64,000 nucleotides of DNA from Agromyces sp. Marseille-P2726. Lineage in GTDB: Bacteria > Actinomycetota > Actinomycetes > Actinomycetales > Microbacteriaceae. Each line of letters opens with the position of its first letter. Position 1 is the first letter of the stretch. The DNA lies in the NCBI RefSeq assembly GCF_902809835.1, contig NZ_CADDWM010000011.1, forward strand, positions 310,001 to 374,000, read 5' to 3'. Below the pieces are notes generated by a model that was given only the letters and a program-made list of their open reading frames with translations, was not told the DNA's origin and did not search any database. A program made the translations under genes and the position numbers. Shown in pieces: positions 16,814 to 24,974 of the stretch.

Positions 16814-18153
16814 CCAGGCAGTTGCACCTCAACACGTTCGTCAACGCCGTCGGACACCATGAAGCAGCGTGGCGCCTTCCCGACGCCGTGCCCAACTGGA
16901 ACCTCGACATCGAGCACTACAAGAACCTCGCACGCATCGCCGAGCGCGGCATGCTGGACTCGGTCTTCTTCGCCGACATCCAGGGACTGATCTCGAGCCC
17001 CAGCCGTCGCCCCGGCGAGATGCTCGACCCGGTGGTGAAGCTGACCGCGCTGGCGGGCGCCACAGAGCGGATCGGACTGATCGGCACCGCCTCGACGACC
17101 TTCGACGACCCGTTCAATCTCGCGCGCCGGTTCGCGTCAGCCGACATCGTGAGCGGCGGGCGCATCGGATGGAACGTCGTGACGAGCATCGCGAAGGAGA
17201 TCGGTCCCAACTTCGGGGTCACCGACTTCCCGACCCCCGAAGAGCGGTACGAGCGCGCCGACGAGTTCCTCGACGTCGTGTTGAAGCTCTGGGACAGCTG
17301 GGAGAACGACGCCCTCGTCGTCGACAAGGCGCGAGGTGTCTACGCAGATCCCGACAAGGTGCACCGGATCGATCATGTCGGCAAGTACTTCTCGGTGCAG
17401 GGTCCCGCGCTCCTGCCTCCGACGCCCCAGGGACGTCCGGTCATCGTGCAGGCCGGGTCGTCGGGCCCCGGCGTCGCCTTCGCCGCGAAGTACGCGGAGG
17501 CGGTGTTCACCGCCCAGGGCACGATCGAGGAAGGACGCGCGTTCTACGCGAACCTCAAGTCGCAGGCGGCGGCGCACGGCCGCAACACCGATCACATCGT
17601 CGTGCTGCCGGGGCTCGTCACCGTCATCGGATCCACGGAGGCGGAAGCTCAGGCCAAGGCCCGCGCGCTCGACGAGCTCATCGTGCTCGACCACGCCCAC
17701 GCTCAGCTCGCCGACCAGACGGGCGTCCCGGTCGAGAGACTCGCGCTCGACCGGCCGCTTCCCGACGACATCCGCCGCCCCGAAGACATCGTCGACGGAC
17801 GCAGCCGGTACGAGATCACCGTCGAGATGGCCCGCCGCGAGAACCTGACCGTCAGGGAGCTGCTCATCCGCCTCAATGCCAGCCGTGGACACCAGAAACT
17901 CGTCGGCACGCCCGAGCAGATCGCCGAGGTCATCGAGACCTGGTTCACGACCGGCGCATCCGACGGCTTCAACGTCATGCCCGCGACCTTCCCCGACGGC
18001 CTCGAGGAGTTCGTCGACCAGGTCGTGCCGATCCTGCGCAGCCGAGGGCTGTTCCGCAGCGAGTACGAGGCGACGACGCTCCGCGGGCACTACGGACTGC
18101 CCATGCCTGAATCCACCCACAGCTCCGCCGGCCTGGCTTCGAGCGCGATCTGA
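16810..18153 (+). CDS. LLM flavin-dependent monooxygenase, NtaA/SnaA/DszA type (copy 3)
   Basis: A 447-residue member of the same family but clearly more distant from the other two. It starts QLHLNTFVNAVGHHEAAWR and has IERGMLDSVFFADIQG-type, TASTTFDDPFNLARRFASAD, GRIGWNVVTS and PVIVQAGSSGPGVAFAAKYAE blocks. The GTG at 16810 overlaps the racemase stop codon by 4 nt and AGGAG lies upstream. It is expected to need reduced flavin from a separate reductase. Its divergence suggests a different step from copies 1 and 2. Confidence 0.9.
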   Translation: MTRQLHLNTFVNAVGHHEAAWRLPDAVPNWNLDIEHYKNLARIAERGMLDSVFFADIQGLISSPSRRPGEMLDPVVKLTALAGATERIGLIGTASTTFDDPFNLARRFASADIVSGGRIGWNVVTSIAKEIGPNFGVTDFPTPEERYERADEFLDVVLKLWDSWENDALVVDKARGVYADPDKVHRIDHVGKYFSVQGPALLPPTPQGRPVIVQAGSSGPGVAFAAKYAEAVFTAQGTIEEGRAFYANLKSQAAAHGRNTDHIVVLPGLVTVIGSTEAEAQAKARALDELIVLDHAHAQLADQTGVPVERLALDRPLPDDIRRPEDIVDGRSRYEITVEMARRENLTVRELLIRLNASRGHQKLVGTPEQIAEVIETWFTTGASDGFNVMPATFPDGLEEFVDQVVPILRSRGLFRSEYEATTLRGHYGLPMPESTHSSAGLASSAI

Positions 18154-18167
18154 GACGAGCTCGACAC

Positions 18168-18956
18168 ATGGATCGCATGCGCGGCAAGGTCGCCATCGTC
18201 ACGGGTGGAGCGCGGGGGCTGGGCGGGGCCTCGGCATCCGCTCTGGCTGCCGAGGGCGCATGCGTCGTCGTCGCGGATGTGCTCACCGACCAAGGCGAGA
18301 CGAAGGTCGCAGAGCTCACGGCCGACGGCGGCACGGCACGGTTCACGCACCTCGACGTGCGAGACGCGGATGCCTGGGCGAGAGTGGTCGAGGAGACCGT
18401 CAGTGCGTACGGCGGCCTCGACGTCCTCGTGAACAACGCGGGCATCACCCTTCCGCGAACGATCGAGCAGGCGACCCTCGACGAGTTCAAGCACGTCATG
18501 GACGTCAACCTGTACGGTCCGTTCCTCGGCATCCAAGCTGCTCTGCCGGCTCTCATCGCACGCGGATCGGGGTCCATCATCAACGTGTCATCGAATTCGA
18601 CCGAGATGATCGTGCCCACGACGACGTACTACGCCGCAAGCAAGGCCGCCCTCGCGAACCTCACGAAGACGACGGCGGTGCACGTGGCGACGCAGGGGTA
18701 CGAGATCCGTGCGAATTCCATCCATCCCGGACCGCATGCGACCGACATGCTCGCCGATCCGGAGGTCGCACGGATGCCGCACATCCAACGCATGCGAGAG
18801 ACCGTGCCGCTCGGGCGGTTCGGGCGGCCCGAGGAATTCGGACAACTCGTCGTGTTCCTCGCCTCCGATGAGAGCAGCTACATCACGGCAGCCGAGTTCT
18901 TCATCGATGGTGGTCTCACCCGGGTCTCCTATGCCAACGAGCGAGGAAGCCGATGA
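18168..18956 (+). CDS. short-chain dehydrogenase/reductase (SDR)
   Basis: A 262-residue classical SDR: GGARGLGG cofactor loop (13-20), NNAG (89-92), Ser141/142 in NVSSNS, and Y155/K159 in the YAASK motif. The DV at the end of the second strand hints at NAD(H). It should oxidise a secondary alcohol in the pathway. ATG at 18168 is preceded by only a weak ribosome site, and M4 at 18177 is an alternative. Its stop overlaps the next gene (ATGA), so translation is coupled. Confidence 0.9.
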   Translation: MDRMRGKVAIVTGGARGLGGASASALAAEGACVVVADVLTDQGETKVAELTADGGTARFTHLDVRDADAWARVVEETVSAYGGLDVLVNNAGITLPRTIEQATLDEFKHVMDVNLYGPFLGIQAALPALIARGSGSIINVSSNSTEMIVPTTTYYAASKAALANLTKTTAVHVATQGYEIRANSIHPGPHATDMLADPEVARMPHIQRMRETVPLGRFGRPEEFGQLVVFLASDESSYITAAEFFIDGGLTRVSYANERGSR

Positions 18957-20146
18957 CCGTGCTGCAGCCTGCGTTCGCTCCCGAGCGACGGATTCGTGTG
19001 GGTGTCATCGGCGCCTCGGGAACCGGCTGGGGTCGGCTCGCGCATCTTCCGGCGATCGCCACCATCCCGGGCCTCGAGGTCACGGCAGTGAGCACCACCC
19101 GGCAGGAGTCCGCCCAGGCGACCGCCGAGGAGTTCGGGATTCCCGAGGCCTACGACAACGCCGATGCCCTGATCACCTCGGATGCGGTCGATCTCGTGAT
19201 CGTCGCCGTCCGGGTCGAGCACCACTTCGAGGTACTGCGAAGCGTCGCGCGTGCCGGCAAACCCGTCTACAGCGAGTGGCCCTCGGGCTCCAACCTTCAG
19301 CAGACGAAGGAACTGCGCGACGCGTTCGCCGCGGCCGGCGTCCACGCGGTGACCGGACTGCAGGCGCGCTCGACGCCTGGCATGCGCTACATCCGTGATC
19401 TCGTGCGCGACGGCTACGTGGGACGCGTCCTCTCGACGACGCTCGTGGGGGCCGGCGGCCCCTGGGGCGACGTCGTCGACTCCCGCAACGCCTACCTGCA
19501 GGATGACGCACTCGGCGGCACGATGCTGACCATTCCGTTCGGGCACTCGATCGACGGGATCTGCCACGTGCTCGGTGAGTTCGAATCGATCACGGGAATG
19601 ACCGCCATCCAGCGTCCGGTCGTGCGTCTCGAGGGCACGGATGACGCGGTGACGAAGACGACCCCCGACCAGGTGCTCGTGTCGGGTCGACTCGCGAACG
19701 ACGTGATGATCTCCGCGCACTACCGAGGCGGTCGGACCGCCGGGACGTCGTTCCAGTGGGAGGTCAACGGCACCGACGGCGCCATCGTCGTGACCGCGCA
19801 GACCAGCCTGCAGCTGAGCCCCCTCACGATCCGTGGAGCATCCGCGGGCGAGCACAAGCTTCGTGAGCTCGACATCCCGCCGACGTACCGGAATGCCGAT
19901 CCGTCGTTGTCGTATGCCGCGGCGACCGTGGCCGAAGCGCTCCTCGTGCTCGAGCACGACCTGCGTCACGGGACCCGCTTCGCGCCCACGTTCGACGACG
20001 CGGTCACCCGCAAGAAGCAGCTCGAGGCGCTGCGGCGCGCTGCCGATACGGGCGTGACGCAACACCTGGGTGCCAGCAATCGCTTGGATCAGGATTCGAG
20101 CGCGGCTCTGAGCTCGAGATCATCGAACGGCGTCGCGGTGGGGTAG
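18953..20146 (+). CDS. Gfo/Idh/MocA-family oxidoreductase
   Basis: A 397-residue NAD(P)-dependent dehydrogenase-like protein: Rossmann N-terminus VGVIGASGTGWGRLAHLPAI, then a GFO_IDH_MocA C-terminal beta-sheet domain. The usual EKP motif with its catalytic Lys is replaced by YSEWPSG, as in Gal80-like members, so it may bind the nucleotide without acting as a normal sugar dehydrogenase. Its 3' end overlaps the convergent HtaA-domain gene by 58 nt (20089-20146). It is the last gene of the 14238-20146 unit. Confidence 0.87.
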   Translation: MTVLQPAFAPERRIRVGVIGASGTGWGRLAHLPAIATIPGLEVTAVSTTRQESAQATAEEFGIPEAYDNADALITSDAVDLVIVAVRVEHHFEVLRSVARAGKPVYSEWPSGSNLQQTKELRDAFAAAGVHAVTGLQARSTPGMRYIRDLVRDGYVGRVLSTTLVGAGGPWGDVVDSRNAYLQDDALGGTMLTIPFGHSIDGICHVLGEFESITGMTAIQRPVVRLEGTDDAVTKTTPDQVLVSGRLANDVMISAHYRGGRTAGTSFQWEVNGTDGAIVVTAQTSLQLSPLTIRGASAGEHKLRELDIPPTYRNADPSLSYAAATVAEALLVLEHDLRHGTRFAPTFDDAVTRKKQLEALRRAADTGVTQHLGASNRLDQDSSAALSSRSSNGVAVG

Positions 20147-20604
20147 ACCTCGTCGAACAGATCAGCAGCGCCCTCCGCGAGTCGGCTCGCGAGCAGGAGG
20201 GTCACGACACCGCCATCGTCGCTGATCGCGGCCACCTGGACGTCGACGAGGTCTCTGGCGCCGTCAGAGGAATTGGTCTGCAGCGTTCCTTCGCCAGCCA
20301 CGAGCCGGAGCCGGAACTCCCCGAGCCGGACGTCGATCATCCCGGCGTGTCCGACGAATCGAACACCTCCGGAGAAGGTGATCTCGGCGTCGAGGGCCTC
20401 GCGGTCGAGGAGCTGCACGCCGTCGATGGGAAAGTAGAAGCGACCGTCGGGCAGGGACCCCACTCCGCCGTCCGTGACCTCCGCGCCCATTGCGACGCGC
20501 TGCACGTAGCGTCTGAAACTCGAGCGGACCGCCCATGCGAGACCGGTGGTCTCGACCGTCCGCGTCGGCAGCGGCATCCGCTCATCTGCCTGCATCGGTA
20601 TCAC
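20089..20604 (-). CDS. cytoplasmic HtaA-domain protein
   Basis: A 171-residue protein that reads as one HtaA domain: GLAWAVRSSFRRYVQ, an extended strand region, then VRFVGHAGMIDVRLGEFRLRL and a C-terminal strand pair. In corynebacteria HtaA domains bind haem and are secreted or anchored; the Tyr in SFRRYV and the His in FVGHAG match positions implicated there. No signal peptide, lipobox or membrane helix is present here. Start is uncertain: GTG 20604, with ATG 20595 or 20577 as alternatives. It lies 10 nt after a ferredoxin gene, which suggests a redox role rather than haem import. Domain call fairly sure, function inferred. Confidence 0.72.
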   Translation of the reverse strand: MIPMQADERMPLPTRTVETTGLAWAVRSSFRRYVQRVAMGAEVTDGGVGSLPDGRFYFPIDGVQLLDREALDAEITFSGGVRFVGHAGMIDVRLGEFRLRLVAGEGTLQTNSSDGARDLVDVQVAAISDDGGVVTLLLASRLAEGAADLFDEVYPTATPFDDLELRAALES

Positions 20605-20614
20605 GGATGCCGCG

Positions 20615-20836
20615 TCAGTCCGCTTCGATCAGCCGAAGCGCGTTGACCGGGCAGCCACTCACCGCGCTGCGAACGCGCTCCATTTCGGAAGCGGGCACGG
20701 GCGCTGACTCATCGACCTCGAGCTCGCCGTCGTCATTCAGGACGAAGATCTCGGGCGCCAGCCCTTCGCAGATGCCGAGACTCACGCACTTGTCCCGGTC
20801 GACCACGATCTTCATCGACGCGACTTCAGTCTCCAT
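20615..20836 (-). CDS. [3Fe-4S]-type ferredoxin
   Basis: A 73-residue acidic ferredoxin: MKIVVDRDKCVSLGICEGLA, then SGCPVNALRLIE at the end. The three Cys in the pattern Cx5C...CP fit a [3Fe-4S] cluster like those that serve cytochrome P450s. ATG at 20836 follows GAGAGG by 7 nt. No P450 gene is in the window; the nearest partners are the HtaA-domain protein downstream and the FMN reductase upstream on the same strand. Confidence 0.88.
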   Translation of the reverse strand: METEVASMKIVVDRDKCVSLGICEGLAPEIFVLNDDGELEVDESAPVPASEMERVRSAVSGCPVNALRLIEAD

Positions 20837-20870
20837 TGATCTGACCTCTCACGAAATCCGATGCCACACT

Positions 20871-20896
20871 GCTTCGCCACACCCGTGTGGCGAAGC
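20871..20896. terminator. 26-bp perfect palindrome between FMN reductase and ferredoxin genes
   Basis: GCTTCGCCACAC-CC-GTGTGGCGAAGC has 12-bp perfect arms. It sits 14 nt past the FMN reductase stop and 35 nt before the ferredoxin start. It may terminate or attenuate the upstream transcript, or act as an operator for the ferredoxin gene; it contains CGCCA/TGGCG half-sites like the GntR site at 27424. Confidence 0.55.
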
Positions 20897-20909
20897 GCTG
20901 GCCACTATC

Positions 20910-21464
20910 TTATAAAGCATAACCAGAATAACCCGACTTGGTTCGACCGGGTGATTCATCATGTTCGAGCCCGCCGGCGGTCAGGCTCGCGACCACGGGA
21001 GCCCACCGTCGCGCGTAGCCGTCGATGCGGCCGTCGGTCTCGAACTCTGACTCGAGCAGGTACAGCCCGGGCAAGGCTGTCGTCGCACCGAGTTCGGCCA
21101 GCACGGGCTTGAGCGTCAGCTCCGCTGCGAGCGCGTGATTCCAGGCGCCTCCGACCATCAGGGGGACGGTGACCACGCCCTGCATCCCGGTTTCTCCGGC
21201 GAACTTGTCGAGGAACGTCTTCAGCAGTCCGGTGTAGGTCGCCTTGTACGTCGGGCTCGCGATGATGGCCAGATCGGACGCCGCGACCGTCTCGACGGCG
21301 GCGGTGATGCCCTCGTCGCCCCATCCGAGCAGTGCAGGTCCGAGGTCGACGACCTCGAGCACGTGCTCGGCGGGTCGACCAGTCAGCGCCTCGGCCAGAC
21401 GCTCGGCCGCGGCGCGCGTTCGCGAACCGCGCTTCGGATTCCCCACCACGACCGTTGTCACCAC
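20910..21464 (-). CDS. NADPH-dependent FMN reductase family protein
   Basis: A 184-residue flavodoxin-like reductase: VVVGNPKRGSRTRAAAERLAEAL (phosphate-binding loop for FMN), DLAIIASPTYKATYTGLLKTFLDKF, and VPLMVGGAWNHALAAE. This SsuE/MsuE-like family supplies FMNH2 to two-component monooxygenases, so it is the likely partner of the LLM oxygenases here. GTG at 21464 is preceded by GGAGGACAGG. Its last codons run into an AT-rich island that may hold the promoter of the ferredoxin gene. Confidence 0.88.
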   Translation of the reverse strand: MVTTVVVGNPKRGSRTRAAAERLAEALTGRPAEHVLEVVDLGPALLGWGDEGITAAVETVAASDLAIIASPTYKATYTGLLKTFLDKFAGETGMQGVVTVPLMVGGAWNHALAAELTLKPVLAELGATTALPGLYLLESEFETDGRIDGYARRWAPVVASLTAGGLEHDESPGRTKSGYSGYAL

Positions 21465-21555
21465 GACGTCACCTGTCCTCCGCCCGACGGACTCTACCTT
21501 TCAAGTATATTGAGGATGGCGTAGCGGTGACCGCGCGGGACGAGGAGGTCGTGTG
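21465..21555. promoter_or_regulatory. divergent control region, FMN reductase / 2-hydroxyacid dehydrogenase
   Basis: TTTCAAGTATA (21499-21509) lies in an AT-rich patch containing TCAA-GTATA-TTGA. It resembles TGTAAAGTATA at 1339 and TATAAAGCATA at 20911 and could be a shared operator or promoter core. GAGGAGG precedes the plus-strand start. Confidence 0.4.
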
Positions 21556-22584
21556 ATGGAGTCATCCCCGGTGGTACGAGCCGATGACGGTCGGCGCCCG
21601 TTCAAGGTCGCCGTCATCCACGACTACCTCGGGATCGCCGAGGCGTCTGCCGATTGGTCGCCCGTGAAGGCGCTGGCCGAGGTCGATTTCATCTCGCAGC
21701 CACTCACCGACGAGGATGCCATCGTCGAGGCGCTCGCCGAGTACGACGTGATCAGCTCGATGCGCGAGCGCCTGCCCCTGACCGCGTCGCTGATGGATCG
21801 ACTGCCGCGCCTGCGCTGCTTCGTGGCCACGTCGCAGTCGAATCGGGTGATCGATTTCGCGGCTGCGGAACAACGGGGCATCGAGATCGCCGCCACCGCG
21901 AACGGCTCGCTAGCCCGCGCTGCCACCGCGGAGCTCACGTGGGGCCTCATCATCGCCGCGACGCGCGGCATCGTGGCGGAGGATCGGGCGATCCGCGAGG
22001 GCAAGTGGCAGACCGGCGTGTTTCCAACGCTGTACGGCCGCACGATCGGGATCCTCGGGCTCGGCGGCACCGGTCGCTACATCGCGCGCTTCGCCCGAGA
22101 GTTCGGAATGCGCGTGCTCGCGCACAGCCCGCACCTCTCGGAGATGGACGCGGTCGAGGGCGGTGCAGAGCTCGTGGGGCTCGAGGAACTGCTCGAGCGA
22201 AGCGACGTCGTGACGATCCATCTGGTTCTGTCCGAGGCCACCCGGCACATCGTCGACTCGCGGGGAATCGCTCGCATGAAACCGTCCGCGGTGCTCGTGA
22301 ACACCTCGCGAGGTCCGCTGGTCGACGAATCGGCGCTGATCGAGGCACTCCGGGATCGACGGATCGCAGGTGCGGCCCTCGATGTGTTCGACGTGGAGCC
22401 GCTGCCGGCCGGCCATCCCCTGACCGAGCTGGACAACGTCATCCTCAGCCCGCACAGCGGTGGGTTCACCGAGGAGACCTATCGCGTGTGGTATCAGGGC
22501 AGCGCCGATGCCGTGCAGGCCTTCCTCGAAGGTCGGGACATCCCGATCCGGCACTACGCGAGGGCGTCGGAGGCATCACGATGA
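21556..22584 (+). CDS. D-2-hydroxyacid dehydrogenase family protein
   Basis: A 342-residue NAD-dependent D-isomer 2-hydroxyacid dehydrogenase. The cofactor loop is GLGGTGRYIARFAREFG; the catalytic Arg lies in NTSRGPLVDE, Glu in DVFDVEPLP and His in LSPHSGGFTEE. It should interconvert a 2-oxo and a 2-hydroxy acid in the cytoplasm. ATG at 21556 follows GAGGAGG by 7 nt; a GTG at 21553 is too close. It overlaps the next gene by ATGA and heads a three-gene unit. Confidence 0.9.
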   Translation: MESSPVVRADDGRRPFKVAVIHDYLGIAEASADWSPVKALAEVDFISQPLTDEDAIVEALAEYDVISSMRERLPLTASLMDRLPRLRCFVATSQSNRVIDFAAAEQRGIEIAATANGSLARAATAELTWGLIIAATRGIVAEDRAIREGKWQTGVFPTLYGRTIGILGLGGTGRYIARFAREFGMRVLAHSPHLSEMDAVEGGAELVGLEELLERSDVVTIHLVLSEATRHIVDSRGIARMKPSAVLVNTSRGPLVDESALIEALRDRRIAGAALDVFDVEPLPAGHPLTELDNVILSPHSGGFTEETYRVWYQGSADAVQAFLEGRDIPIRHYARASEASR

Positions 22585-23435
22585 CCGCCACCCTCAGCGT
22601 CGGCCTCGAAGGGTTCACCTTCCCCGACCTCGATCCGTTCGCCCTCGTCGACCTGGCTGCCGGCACGCGATACACGCATGTCGGCGTCCGCCTCGTCGAC
22701 CCCGCGACCAACACGCCGACACTCACGCTCGGCGGCGCGTACCGACTCCGTGAGCATGCAGAAGAGCGTGGGATCGCACTCCACGGTGCGGACATCGTGA
22801 ATCTCGAGGGTCCCGTCGACGCGTGGGACGAATGCCTCTCGATCCTCGCTGCATGCGGGGTGACTCGTGTGAGCGCGTTCCACCGCGATGCCGACCTGAC
22901 CGCCGCGAGCCGACGCTTCGGCGAGCTCGTCGCCCAAGCGCGTGAGTTCGGCGTCACGCCGCACCTGGAACCGGTCTCCTACTTCGGGGTGAATTCGGTC
23001 GCCGCCGTCGCTGAACTCGTCGAGCGCGTGGGAGGCGGCGGGCTCACGTTGGACACGCTGCACTTCAGACGCGCGAGCGACGACCTCGAGCGGCTCGCTG
23101 AGGTCGCACACACGATCCCCATCTGGCTCCAGGTCTGCGACGGGCCGCCCTTCGACGAACTGGTGAGCGCCGGCGCATCGCCAGAAGAGCGTACCGCCGC
23201 TCTGCGCCATGAGAGCATCGGCCGACGCCTGCCTCCCGGAGCGGGCGCCTGCGGCGTCGCCGACATCGTGCGCATCGTCCACGATGCGACGCCCGACGCA
23301 GAGCTCGTGCTCATGGTCGAAGCTCCCGATCACGAACGCGTGCGCAGGATCGGTTCCGCCGCCTACGCGGGCGTGTGCCTGAACGCCGCGGACGATGTCA
23401 TCACTCATGCGTCTTCACGGGCCGACGTGGCATGA
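22581..23435 (+). CDS. TIM-barrel sugar-phosphate isomerase/epimerase-like protein
   Basis: A 284-residue protein of the xylose isomerase-like / AP endonuclease 2 barrel fold: GLEGFTFPDLDPFALVDLAA at the start, then ADIVNLEG, HLEPVSYFGVNSV, LTLDTLHFRR and a late VMVEAPDHERVR strand. Glu, Asp and His at strand ends (EPV, DTLHF, CDG) could bind a divalent metal. Genes of this kind often isomerise sugar-like acids or lactones. It is translationally coupled to both neighbours by ATGA overlaps. The exact reaction is unknown. Confidence 0.8.
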   Translation: MTATLSVGLEGFTFPDLDPFALVDLAAGTRYTHVGVRLVDPATNTPTLTLGGAYRLREHAEERGIALHGADIVNLEGPVDAWDECLSILAACGVTRVSAFHRDADLTAASRRFGELVAQAREFGVTPHLEPVSYFGVNSVAAVAELVERVGGGGLTLDTLHFRRASDDLERLAEVAHTIPIWLQVCDGPPFDELVSAGASPEERTAALRHESIGRRLPPGAGACGVADIVRIVHDATPDAELVLMVEAPDHERVRRIGSAAYAGVCLNAADDVITHASSRADVA

Positions 23436-24271
23436 GCGATGCACCAGCGGCGCTCATGGGCCCGGTCGACGTCGGCGTCGGTCACGCGCTGATCACGCTC
23501 GTTGCACCGCGCCGCGGTCGCGAGCGAGCGTACAACCGCTGGTACGAGGACGACCACTTCTGGGCTGGTGGCCTGTACTGCCCCTGGGTGTTCGCCGGCC
23601 GACGGTGGACGGCGACGCGAGATCTCGCCGCCTTGCGGTATCCGGCCCGGACGCCCGTCACCGACGACGTCCAGGACGGCTCGTATCTCACGACGTATTG
23701 GATCGCACCCGGCAGGCTCGGCGAGGCGACGGATTGGCTCGCCGCCATGAACGCACGACTCGGCGAAGAGGGCCGCATCTTCACCGAGCGGGACCACGTG
23801 TACACCTCGTTCACGGATCACGCGGGCACGGTGTACCGCGATGCGCGCGTGGCTCGCGACATCTTCGCTCTCATGGATCCAGCACCAGGTCTCGTACTCG
23901 GGCTCGTTGACGCACCCAACGCGGACGAACGCCCCGCACTCGAGCGGTGGCTCCTGGACGAGTACCTCCCGCCTCGAGTGAATCGTGGTGGGCCTGCAAC
24001 GTCCGCCATGGTCTTCCGTACGAACCCACCCGACCCGCGACTTCGACCCGATGTGCTCGCAGGACTTGCGCGGGTCGCCGGCAACGGAGGCCGCCTGACC
24101 GTGCTGTGGTTTCTGGACGAGAACCCATCGGTGCACTGGGCGGAGCAGTTCGCGCGAGTCGGTGAAGAGGTCGCCGATGGTGGAGGGGAATTGACGCTGC
24201 TCGCCCCCTTCATTCCCAGTCTCATGGGGACGGACACCTACGTCGACGTCATCCGTCCACAGGGCGGCTGA
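23432..24271 (+). CDS. protein of unknown function, possible dimeric alpha/beta barrel (EthD-like) duplication
   Basis: I do not recognise the 279-residue product. The N-terminal half has ALITLVAPRRGRERAYNRWYEDDHF, which resembles the start of EthD/DABB folds (small ferredoxin-like barrels), and the second half repeats a similar pattern with ERWLLDEYLPPRV. Trp and Tyr are abundant and there is no signal peptide. ATG at 23432 overlaps the upstream stop (ATGA), so it belongs to the 21556-24271 unit. Its end overlaps the convergent hydrolase gene by 23 nt. A role in handling an aromatic or cyclic intermediate is a guess. Confidence 0.65.
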   Translation: MSDAPAALMGPVDVGVGHALITLVAPRRGRERAYNRWYEDDHFWAGGLYCPWVFAGRRWTATRDLAALRYPARTPVTDDVQDGSYLTTYWIAPGRLGEATDWLAAMNARLGEEGRIFTERDHVYTSFTDHAGTVYRDARVARDIFALMDPAPGLVLGLVDAPNADERPALERWLLDEYLPPRVNRGGPATSAMVFRTNPPDPRLRPDVLAGLARVAGNGGRLTVLWFLDENPSVHWAEQFARVGEEVADGGGELTLLAPFIPSLMGTDTYVDVIRPQGG

Positions 24272-24974
24272 CGTCGGTCCAAGACACGCTCTCGCCTGGT
24301 GCGACCGCCAGGATCCGTTCGGCGAACTCGGTCCCGAGGGTCGCCCGCAGCTCGTCGGGCGTTCCCGGAAGCACCGGCGAACCCCAGTGATACGGGAGCA
24401 CGGCCGGGCGCCCGAGGAGCTCGAAGGCGACGGCCGCCTGCCGGGGACCCATGGTCATCACTCCGCCGATCGGCAGCACCGCCAACGCGGGGCGGTAGAT
24501 CTCGGCAATGAGCCGCATGTCCGAGAACATGTCCGTGTCGCCGGCGATGTAGATGCTCTCGCCGCTCCCCCACTCCAGCACGAACCCGCACGCCGTCCCG
24601 ATCGCACGGCCCTCGGCTGACGACGTGTGGTCGGCCCTGACCATCGTCACGTCCAGTCCGCACACGTCGACGGTGCCACCCAGGTTCATCCCGAGCGGCA
24701 GGCCCGCGATGGCACCCTGAGAGGCGAGCCAGGCGCTCACCTCGGTCTGAGCGTGAACCGGCGCACCGTAGCGAGCCGAGAGCTCGGGTGCGCTGGCGGC
24801 GTGATCCACGTGCGCATGCGTGACGAGGATGGCGTCGACGCGCTCGGGTTCGCGCTGTGACGGGGGAAACGCCGGGCTATCGAGCCAGGGATCGACGTAG
24901 ATCCGTCGCTCGTCGTCGAGGTCGATCCGCAGCCCCGCAGAACCCAGCCAGGTGATCTCCCGAGGTGCCGTCAC
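24249..24974 (-). CDS. metallo-beta-lactamase-fold hydrolase (UlaG/UPF0173-like)
   Basis: A 241-residue metal-dependent hydrolase: THAHVDHAASAPEL is the HxHxDH zinc motif, followed by MVRADHTSS, YIAGDTDMF and VLPYHWGSP, which give the remaining metal ligands. This group includes lactonases such as UlaG, so opening of a lactone made by a Baeyer-Villiger-type oxygenase is attractive. GTG at 24974 overlaps the preceding LLM stop (GTGA). It is the third gene of the 26289-24249 minus operon. Confidence 0.87.
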   Translation of the reverse strand: MTAPREITWLGSAGLRIDLDDERRIYVDPWLDSPAFPPSQREPERVDAILVTHAHVDHAASAPELSARYGAPVHAQTEVSAWLASQGAIAGLPLGMNLGGTVDVCGLDVTMVRADHTSSAEGRAIGTACGFVLEWGSGESIYIAGDTDMFSDMRLIAEIYRPALAVLPIGGVMTMGPRQAAVAFELLGRPAVLPYHWGSPVLPGTPDELRATLGTEFAERILAVAPGESVSWTDVSRPVDG

